A stretch of 64,000 bases of DNA from Sulfuritalea sp. (GTDB lineage Bacteria; Pseudomonadota; Gammaproteobacteria; Burkholderiales; Rhodocyclaceae): assembly GCA_030680805.1 (NCBI GenBank), contig JAUXUK010000003.1, forward strand, positions 1-64,000, written 5' to 3'. The position numbers and the translations under genes were made by a program. Shown here piece after piece: positions 9,532-15,489 of this stretch. Each line of letters starts with the position of its first letter. The first letter of the stretch is position 1. The notes below the pieces were generated by a model, which was given only the letters and a program-made list of their open reading frames with translations, was not told the DNA's origin and searched no databases.

Positions 9532-10064
9532 TTGAAATAGGCCTCCAGCAGATCGCGCGCGGCATTGCGTTCCCGCGCTTGGCCCGAACGGATGGCGTCA
9601 AACAGGGTAAGCAGCGCGTAGAGCTTGGCGTCACGCAGAGCGGCGTCCGGGACAGAGGGATACAGCGGCACGAGACTGAGGCCGCGCGCCGAACCCTTGG
9701 CGTGGGGCCAGACGGGCACCGGATCGGCCGAAGGCGCGATGATCGCGTTCAGGGGCGGCGCGGCATAGCCGGTGGGCACCCCGCGACTCATGGCGCCCCA
9801 TACCGGCGGGAAGGAATACTTTGCGCCGCTTAGCAAGAACTCCTTGAGCTGGGGTTTCAGAATTACTGGCCTCCGCTCCTGAAACATCAGCAGGCGCGCA
9901 ACTGCCGCTCGCTTAAGCGCGCCATGCACTGCGGACGCAGCCAACCCGGTTTGCTCCGCCAACTCGGGATAGGTGACACTTCCCTCGCCGCGGCTGAGCA
10001 AGGCCAGCAGGACGTAAAGGTCTTGCGGCTTGAGAGCCAGTTGCCGATTGCTTATCTTGGCCAT
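9528..10064 (-). CDS. Winged-HTH protein, probable antitoxin/regulator of the AbiE-like pair
   Basis: 178 residues. The N-terminal ~70 residues form a winged helix-turn-helix (QDLYVLLALLSRG...TYPELAEQTGLAASAVHGALKRA), and the rest resembles the C-terminal part of AbiEi-like proteins, though I cannot assign it firmly. Its TGA overlaps the ATG of the nucleotidyltransferase gene, the usual antitoxin-first arrangement of type IV AbiE pairs. Three related 15-bp palindromic sites lie immediately upstream, which suggests autoregulation. Upstream of them no gene overlaps, so this is probably the start of a transcription unit that includes hsdM. Confidence 0.7.
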   Translation of the reverse strand: MAKISNRQLALKPQDLYVLLALLSRGEGSVTYPELAEQTGLAASAVHGALKRAAVARLLMFQERRPVILKPQLKEFLLSGAKYSFPPVWGAMSRGVPTGYAAPPLNAIIAPSADPVPVWPHAKGSARGLSLVPLYPSVPDAALRDAKLYALLTLFDAIRSGQARERNAARDLLEAYFN

Positions 10065-10072
10065 ATTCCTAT

Positions 10073-10152
10073 TTCTCGAAATGAGAATTTACGACGGTAA
10101 GGCTAATACACAGCGGAACCACTGTCAACATTCTCATTTCTTGAATTGAGAA
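10073..10152 (-). promoter_or_regulatory. Operator region with repeated TTCTCGAAATGAGAA-type sites
   Basis: TTCTCGAAATGAGAA (10073-10087) and TTCTTGAATTGAGAA (10138-10152) are both followed by TTTA, and the bases 10131-10145 read on the other strand give a third similar site. The AT-rich region sits directly before the HTH gene, as expected for an autoregulated operator. Confidence 0.65.
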
Positions 10153-10187
10153 TTTAGAGATGGACGGTGATGCCAAAACAACACCGC

Positions 10188-10211
10188 ATTCGCTATTCGC
10201 GAATAGCGAAT
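10188..10211. repeat. 24-bp perfect palindrome
   Basis: A perfect inverted repeat centred on TATTCGCGAATA, extending six further bases on each side. It lies between the AbiE-like operator and the end of the NERD gene. It has no T-run, so a terminator is not obvious; a protein-binding or recombination site is possible. Confidence 0.8.
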
Positions 10212-10289
10212 AGTCGGCGCTTGCCGGCCCGCGAAGCGGAATCCCCGGCAGACAGAGTCCGATACGGCGACCCAACCGCCAAGCCATCG

Positions 10290-11096
10290 TCAGGAAGCCT
10301 GGTCGAGCAAACGTTCCTGAAAGCGCACATACCGGGAAAGGTGCTGGCTTGCCATGGCGACTTCGTCCGGCGCAAGTACAGCCTTTTCGTTCCCCAGCCA
10401 AATCGACAGCGCCTTCGGCTCCAGCACCCAGAGGTCGCGTTTGTTCTGGCGGCTATCGTTGATGAACCAGCCGGGAAACAGCACAACCGGCCGAACCGGG
10501 ACCGCCTTGCCTGTACTGTCCGTCAACAAGCGCTTCAACCACGTCGCCTGCGCCAGCGCCTGGACGATGGGATCGCGGTCCGGCGCGTAACCGCCGACCT
10601 TCAAGGTCTCGCCGTCGAAATCGATTTGCGCCTTGCCGCGCTGCGGCTTGCTGCGGGTCTTGGTTTCGATTGTGAAAACTCCCGCCGGGCCGATCAGGAC
10701 GTGATCCACGTTGAAGTCGTCGCTAATTATGTCGTGGAACACCTGATAGCCCTTCTCGCGCAGTCCTTCGAGAAATTGCCCCACGGCTTTTTCTCCTTCC
10801 TCGGCCAGCTTCAGCGCTCGGATTTGCGGCTGAAAGCGACGGTACTGGAACGCAAAGTAGCCGAGCGCCGCAAGTCCCAACGCCGTCGGTAACCAGGGCA
10901 TTGCCTTGAGCGGGAAGAAATACCGAATCCATTCCATAACCACAACGGCAATCGCCACCGTCACCAACAGCAGCGGCGCCATTAGCTTGTCGAACACGAT
11001 GTCCATTAGTGCCCGACGCACCGACTGACCCGGATTGCGCAGCGGTTTTTCTTTCAACGGAGAACGGTTAACCAGCCCGTCCTTTGCCCTATTCAT
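10290..11096 (-). CDS. Membrane protein with NERD nuclease-related domain
   Basis: 268 residues from ATG 11096 (MNRAKDGLVNRSP). Two hydrophobic stretches (MAPLLLVTVAIAVVVMEWI and LPTALGLAALGYFAF) predict an N-terminal membrane hairpin. A NERD domain follows: GEKAVGQFLEGL, FNVDHVLIGPAGVFTIETKT with the D...E-x-K arrangement of PD-(D/E)xK nucleases, then a trailing Q-rich helix. The C-terminus has no further recognised domain. Its start overlaps the stop of the HEPN-like gene by 8 bp. NERD proteins occur in many defence islands; direct nuclease activity is not shown here. Confidence 0.82.
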   Translation of the reverse strand: MNRAKDGLVNRSPLKEKPLRNPGQSVRRALMDIVFDKLMAPLLLVTVAIAVVVMEWIRYFFPLKAMPWLPTALGLAALGYFAFQYRRFQPQIRALKLAEEGEKAVGQFLEGLREKGYQVFHDIISDDFNVDHVLIGPAGVFTIETKTRSKPQRGKAQIDFDGETLKVGGYAPDRDPIVQALAQATWLKRLLTDSTGKAVPVRPVVLFPGWFINDSRQNKRDLWVLEPKALSIWLGNEKAVLAPDEVAMASQHLSRYVRFQERLLDQAS

Positions 11097-12621
11097 CGCC
11101 CCCTCCCGAAGTGACTTCGTATCCCGCCTCGCGCGCCAGCCAATCGAGACCATCCGATTGAATCTGCATCATGACGTTCTCAAGTCTTTCCGGGCCGGGA
11201 TCGCCATACGCCTTGATCATCATTGGATACAGCCTTCCAGCGCAAAGAATACATAGCCGCGCAAGCTCTTCCGATTGCCGAACAAGACCTCGAATCTCCT
11301 TGCTGCGCGGCGACATTGAGCCATGAAGCAAACCCGAGCGCGCCCTATAGACCTTATCCGCCTTGACTGCAACAATATCTTTCTCGTAACAAGCGAAACC
11401 GACCCATAGCGCCCTTAGTCTCGAAGCAAACTGTTTCGTGGTTTCCCTCTGTCTTGCCCCAAACAATAGACGTTCAATGGCCGACACATACTTGACGATG
11501 CGTGCAGTCGGCTCCGGATCAGCCGCAGCATCCCCATACCAGTTGATCGCATCGAGAAATCGCTGCTGAAGGTGAATAACCGGCGCACAAGCGACAAGAG
11601 CATTCAAAGCAGAACCACAAATCGCGAGTTCGGCACCATTGGACACGGTAAGCCCGTCATACCAGTTTTCAATGCCGACAGGGCCATCTGCATTTGACGA
11701 AATGCTTACATGCACGCACCCTTTGGAGTCCGCCCACATTTTTGCGGTTCGGCGAGGATTGATTGGAAACCAGGCCAATCGCAACCCGTCGGTATAACTG
11801 GCCCCAAGGATCACCCGTATCGAATTAATTGCAAGGGCAACCGCTCGTTCTGCGATTTCGGCGCCTGTCTTGTGATCGCAGTTAGCGACCGATACCGTTG
11901 CCACCCAGGGATAGTTGCGGAACGTCTTGACTGCACTTGCATGCAGATCGCGCACAAGGTGCCTTGAGTCATCCTTTGTTGCGGCTCTTTCGCGGGGGAA
12001 TCCATCCTTAACTGCTCGATCAACATAAGCAACGTGCGACCGCGCGCTTGCCTCAACGCTATCTTTGAACCATTGCCGCCGTGAACGAAAGAAAGATGCA
12101 CGGCGCGAAAATGTCACCGGACCCACACTAAATTCATCGGGCCTTCCATTGCGAAACAGCACGCAAGGCAAGAAATGCTGACTAGCAGCCAGCGACTCTC
12201 TACATTGCGCGCTTACATCTTCAAGAATTGCTTCAACGGTCGCGCAATCCAAGTCCCGTTTTTCAGTGAGCACTCTTAGAACGAATGCGTCGACCACCTT
12301 CTTTCTGGTCTTTGCTGGATCAATACGATCGGACAGGTCGGGCGCATATTCAAACACTAGGCTCGTCACTCGGCTCAAGCGCTGCGACGCTTCGCGTCCG
12401 CAGATCAGGTGGCCCCGGCCGCTTGGATGCGGAATCATGGCTAAAGCATCCTCCTTTCGCTTCGCCATAAGCTTCATTACCTGCTTCGGCGGCATCCGAG
12501 CGAATCTGATCAACTGCCGACAGACAAACTCGAATTCGCGCAGAGCTTTTCGAACAATCTGGCTCCGTGGAATCTGGGACGCCCTACGAGAATCTCGTGG
12601 AGTGCGGGTTACTTCGCCCAT
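11089..12621 (-). CDS. Large protein with C-terminal Apea/HEPN-like domain
   Basis: 510 residues. Its last ~150 residues are helical and include a region IVKYVSAIERLLFG...TKQFASRLRALW followed by YRARSGLLHG, which contains the R-x4-H motif (R428, H433) characteristic of HEPN ribonucleases, in the form seen in Apea-like HEPN proteins. The N-terminal 350 residues resemble nothing I can name. The start overlaps the upstream gene by 13 bp and its stop overlaps the NERD gene. By context it may be an RNase effector in an antiviral system. Base use is somewhat less GC-rich than the flanking core genes. Confidence 0.7.
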   Translation of the reverse strand: MGEVTRTPRDSRRASQIPRSQIVRKALREFEFVCRQLIRFARMPPKQVMKLMAKRKEDALAMIPHPSGRGHLICGREASQRLSRVTSLVFEYAPDLSDRIDPAKTRKKVVDAFVLRVLTEKRDLDCATVEAILEDVSAQCRESLAASQHFLPCVLFRNGRPDEFSVGPVTFSRRASFFRSRRQWFKDSVEASARSHVAYVDRAVKDGFPRERAATKDDSRHLVRDLHASAVKTFRNYPWVATVSVANCDHKTGAEIAERAVALAINSIRVILGASYTDGLRLAWFPINPRRTAKMWADSKGCVHVSISSNADGPVGIENWYDGLTVSNGAELAICGSALNALVACAPVIHLQQRFLDAINWYGDAAADPEPTARIVKYVSAIERLLFGARQRETTKQFASRLRALWVGFACYEKDIVAVKADKVYRARSGLLHGSMSPRSKEIRGLVRQSEELARLCILCAGRLYPMMIKAYGDPGPERLENVMMQIQSDGLDWLAREAGYEVTSGGGDE

Positions 12622-13511
12622 TCAAGCTCACGGAGAATGAAGCCGATAGCGTGGATGGCAAATTCAGCATCCTCGTCCGTTGGAATTCGATAACCCTTGG
12701 CCTCTTGCACATTAGCCTTACCGCGGGGGTGGAGCAATCGGATTGCCTCTGCAGCATCGCGGGCGGCAGCTTTCTCGAAAGGAGGCTTTCCCAAAGCCTT
12801 GCAAACGTCGTCGAGGTCTTTCGATAATATGTCTTGCGGAGCACCCTTTTGCGCCAGCCACCTAGACAGAACAACGGTTGCCGCGTTCCGGCAATGATCC
12901 ACCACCGATATCGGCGTCTCGCGAAATGCCACATCGACTATTCGTTCCAGCGCTCTATCGACAGCTTGTCTTGCTTCTTGGGAAACCTCAGAGTAATTCA
13001 GTTGCGGAATGATTCCGTAGGCCGTCATCGCCTTTAGTGTGACCAGTACGTCATCCCCAAGTACAAGCTCTGTTTGGACGACGCGCCACAGCGAAATCGA
13101 CTGCCGGTGGCCAATAGCCAGCTTCATTCCAAGCCCTCGATCCGGACGGTTGGCGAACGACTGACATGGCGAATAGGTGAGCAAAGTTATGTTCAACCCA
13201 CCGCTCGCCGCGACCTGCCGTGCTCCTTCGTGATCGAATGGATGAGCGCGAACGGGCCACGTGCGCTTTGGCTGTCCGGAATATGGCTCATACAAACGTC
13301 CACGCCGGATGCGGGTTACTGGATCGAACATGTCCTCCCTGAATATCCAGGCAAGCGCCGTTTGCGGCACACCTCGTGCAAGATCATCCCCTTCGGCCTG
13401 TGACTCGATCAGCTTTGCTTGGCTAAGGGTTGGGCTGGGCCACACCGGGTAACTCGGCACACCCAATCCTTCATAGACATGCCCGGTATTTTCGTCGAAG
13501 CCGATAAGCAT
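12609..13511 (-). CDS. Unknown protein of the defence island
   Basis: 300 residues, not recognised. It begins MLIGFDENTGHVYEGLGVP and contains no obvious nucleotide-binding, nuclease or membrane motif. The C-terminal part is helix-rich (ARDAAEAIRLLHPRGKAN, FAIHAIGFILRELEW) and could be a second HEPN-like or adaptor-like helical bundle, but the catalytic R-x4-H pattern is not clear. It starts 6 bp after the hsdS stop and overlaps the HEPN-like gene, so it is translated with them. Most likely a partner of the HEPN-like protein; the function is open. Confidence 0.6.
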   Translation of the reverse strand: MLIGFDENTGHVYEGLGVPSYPVWPSPTLSQAKLIESQAEGDDLARGVPQTALAWIFREDMFDPVTRIRRGRLYEPYSGQPKRTWPVRAHPFDHEGARQVAASGGLNITLLTYSPCQSFANRPDRGLGMKLAIGHRQSISLWRVVQTELVLGDDVLVTLKAMTAYGIIPQLNYSEVSQEARQAVDRALERIVDVAFRETPISVVDHCRNAATVVLSRWLAQKGAPQDILSKDLDDVCKALGKPPFEKAAARDAAEAIRLLHPRGKANVQEAKGYRIPTDEDAEFAIHAIGFILRELEWAK

Positions 13512-13517
13512 GTTCGT

Positions 13518-14885
13518 TCAGCCGGAAAACGCGGCGCCCAAAATTGACTGCCGGAGCGCCTGCGCGCGCTTGAGATTGGTTTCGACTTCGGCCTCTGATT
13601 CACGGGCAATGGAGAGCAGGCGGTCGACTTCGGCGACGATGCGGTGTTGTTCCGGCAACGGTGGGACAGGAAATTCGACGGTAGATAGGCGCCCAAGGCT
13701 CAAGTGGGCAATATTCGTCGTGATGTTGCTTTCATCTACAAACCGACCAGCATGCATGTAGTGACGGAAGACAATTAAAGCGAATTCTGGCAACACGCAA
13801 CGATATGCCTGAAAGCGGATCAACGTATTTGTAAAGCAGACACCAGATATTTCTCCGCGATACATTGCCGGGCGGCCGAGCAGTTCAGGGCTTTGCCCCT
13901 CATTCAGCAGAATGTCTCCCGCGTGCAAAGCAAACCGCTCAAAGTCTGCTTCTGAAAAGTCCATTTCCATTACATCCGAGAGATCGATCCGATCCTCGAA
14001 GACATTCTGGACGCGCAAATAGGGGCGCATGTTCGCACCGCTGTGATACTTGGGAGCCCGCTGCCGACCTAGTTGTAACCTTCCCAACTCCTCGACGCTT
14101 GCCCACGCCCAACCAATCGGCAATTCAGAGAGTCCGGCAGTCTTCGGCGCAATTGCATCGGTCTTTTTTCCTTTTCCGATTCTATGCGCTTGGCGCTCCT
14201 GGATCATTCCTGCGAGCAGTTGGGCGCCGGTTTCGTAGTTGCGGCCTTCACGACGGGCGTGGTCGGCTTCGGTGGGGACGAGACGGCCTTCGACGGCGGC
14301 TTTGAGGATGGCAGCCTTGTAGCGCTTGAGGTTGGCCTTGACGCGCTTGAGGCCGGCGACGGCTTCGTCGAGGCGGGAGAACTGCTTTTCGATTTCGGCG
14401 ACGATGCGATGCTGCTCGTCGAGATTTACGAGAGGAATTTCAAAGTCGAGCAGTGCATTGGTGTCGACTGAAGCGACGGTTGTGCCGTGCTTCGAACACT
14501 CTTTGAGAATACGTCTGCTTGCGCCGCGAACAGCATGGGCAACGTACTTCGGGGAGATGCCCGGCTTTGGGGTCAGCGCTTTCAAGTCTTGATTGATCGT
14601 AACCGCCAGCTTGGTAACCGCAACCGGAAATGTGTGCGCCAGGATGCCGCTGCGGGTGACGAACAATACCGAGCCCTCGGAAATCAAAGACACTCGCCCA
14701 TCGGCGAGCGCGGTATTCGTTATGTGATCCTCGGACGAGACAATCTCGTCGACTTTCATGTCTTTTGGCGATACCCAAGGCACAGTTCCACCCGTCCAGT
14801 AAGCCGTATTTGCTTTTGATGGCGTATTGCCACCAGACCATGTACCAAGATCGCGAAGGCGAGTCACCGTGCCCTTGCTCATCAC
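13518..14885 (-). CDS. hsdS: Type I restriction specificity subunit
   Basis: 455 residues, full length. Two target recognition domains each precede a conserved helical spacer: TRD1 (about 1-150), then EQHRIVAEIEKQFSRLD...LKRYKAAILKAAVEG, TRD2 (about 240-400), then PEQHRIVAEVDRLL...LRQSILGAAFSG. The two spacer helices set the distance between the half-sites of a bipartite target. The start is MMSKGTVTRL (14885 or 14882) and overlaps the stop of the RelE-like gene by 4 bp. The target sequence cannot be read from the protein by eye. Confidence 0.93.
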   Translation of the reverse strand: MMSKGTVTRLRDLGTWSGGNTPSKANTAYWTGGTVPWVSPKDMKVDEIVSSEDHITNTALADGRVSLISEGSVLFVTRSGILAHTFPVAVTKLAVTINQDLKALTPKPGISPKYVAHAVRGASRRILKECSKHGTTVASVDTNALLDFEIPLVNLDEQHRIVAEIEKQFSRLDEAVAGLKRVKANLKRYKAAILKAAVEGRLVPTEADHARREGRNYETGAQLLAGMIQERQAHRIGKGKKTDAIAPKTAGLSELPIGWAWASVEELGRLQLGRQRAPKYHSGANMRPYLRVQNVFEDRIDLSDVMEMDFSEADFERFALHAGDILLNEGQSPELLGRPAMYRGEISGVCFTNTLIRFQAYRCVLPEFALIVFRHYMHAGRFVDESNITTNIAHLSLGRLSTVEFPVPPLPEQHRIVAEVDRLLSIARESEAEVETNLKRAQALRQSILGAAFSG

Positions 14886-15160
14886 CCATACACCTCGTCA
14901 TGGCTGCCAATATCGATCAGCAGAATCTCGTGCGCTGTGATTTGCAGTGTCAGTACGAGGCGGAAACTGTAGGTGATGCTCACCGCCTGCAGCCCTTGCA
15001 GCTTGCCGCCGAGGGCGTGCAGTTTCAGGCCGGGCTCGAAGGGGTCGGCGGCGAGTTGGGTGAGGGTTGCGGCGAGACGGGTACGCAGGTCGGGGTGGCG
15101 GCTCAGGAATTTTCGCGCACGGCGGTCGAAGGCGGCCGTGGTGACGATGGCCCAGGTCAT
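14882..15160 (-). CDS. RelE/ParE-family toxin-like protein
   Basis: 92 residues with the compact RelE-type fold: MTWAIVTTAAFDRRARKFLSRHP, a region of helices (LRTRLAATLTQLAADP), then strands SITYSFRLVLTLQI and HEILLIDIGSHDEVYG. The family degrades mRNA at the ribosome or inhibits gyrase, and the C-terminal GSHDEVY motif fits the YafQ/RelE side. It overlaps the antitoxin gene upstream (ATGA) and hsdS downstream. The insertion of a toxin-antitoxin pair between hsdR and hsdS is typical of addiction-stabilised islands. Confidence 0.85.
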   Translation of the reverse strand: MTWAIVTTAAFDRRARKFLSRHPDLRTRLAATLTQLAADPFEPGLKLHALGGKLQGLQAVSITYSFRLVLTLQITAHEILLIDIGSHDEVYG

Positions 15161-15426
15161 TCGCCCGGCTGCTGCAGATGGCGCATGAGGGCTTCCACGC
15201 TGTCGTGGCGGGTAATGCGGCCGGCGGCGGCATCTTCCAGCGAGGCCTTGATACGCGCCAGCGCGGTTTCCTGCTGGGCTTCGAGCAGTTCCTGGTAGCT
15301 GTCTTCGGTCAGCACCACGTACTGCGGACGGTTGTTCTTGACCACATGCACCGGGCCTTGGGCGAGGGCGTCATCGACGGCGGCCATGCCGCGACGCTTG
15401 ATTTCCTGGGCGGGAACGATGTTCAT
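15157..15426 (-). CDS. Phd/YefM-type antitoxin
   Basis: 89 residues: the N-terminal Phd/YefM DNA-binding fold (MNIVPAQEIKRRGMAAVDDAL...VHVVKNNRPQYVVLTEDSYQELLEA) followed by a flexible C-terminus that would bind the toxin. Its last base pairs overlap the toxin start. An inverted repeat directly upstream is the likely operator for self-repression. Confidence 0.88.
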   Translation of the reverse strand: MNIVPAQEIKRRGMAAVDDALAQGPVHVVKNNRPQYVVLTEDSYQELLEAQQETALARIKASLEDAAAGRITRHDSVEALMRHLQQPGE

Positions 15427-15450
15427 ACTAAGCTCCTATACTTGATTTGG

Positions 15451-15476
15451 TACCCATTACAGCACTAATATGGGTA
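15451..15476 (-). promoter_or_regulatory. Inverted repeat upstream of the toxin-antitoxin pair
   Basis: TACCCAT and ATGGGTA flank 12 bp in an AT-rich stretch 25 bp before the antitoxin ATG, with TATACTT-like sequence nearby. This is the expected place for an autoregulatory operator/promoter. Confidence 0.55.
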
Positions 15477-15489
15477 TATATCAATCCGC

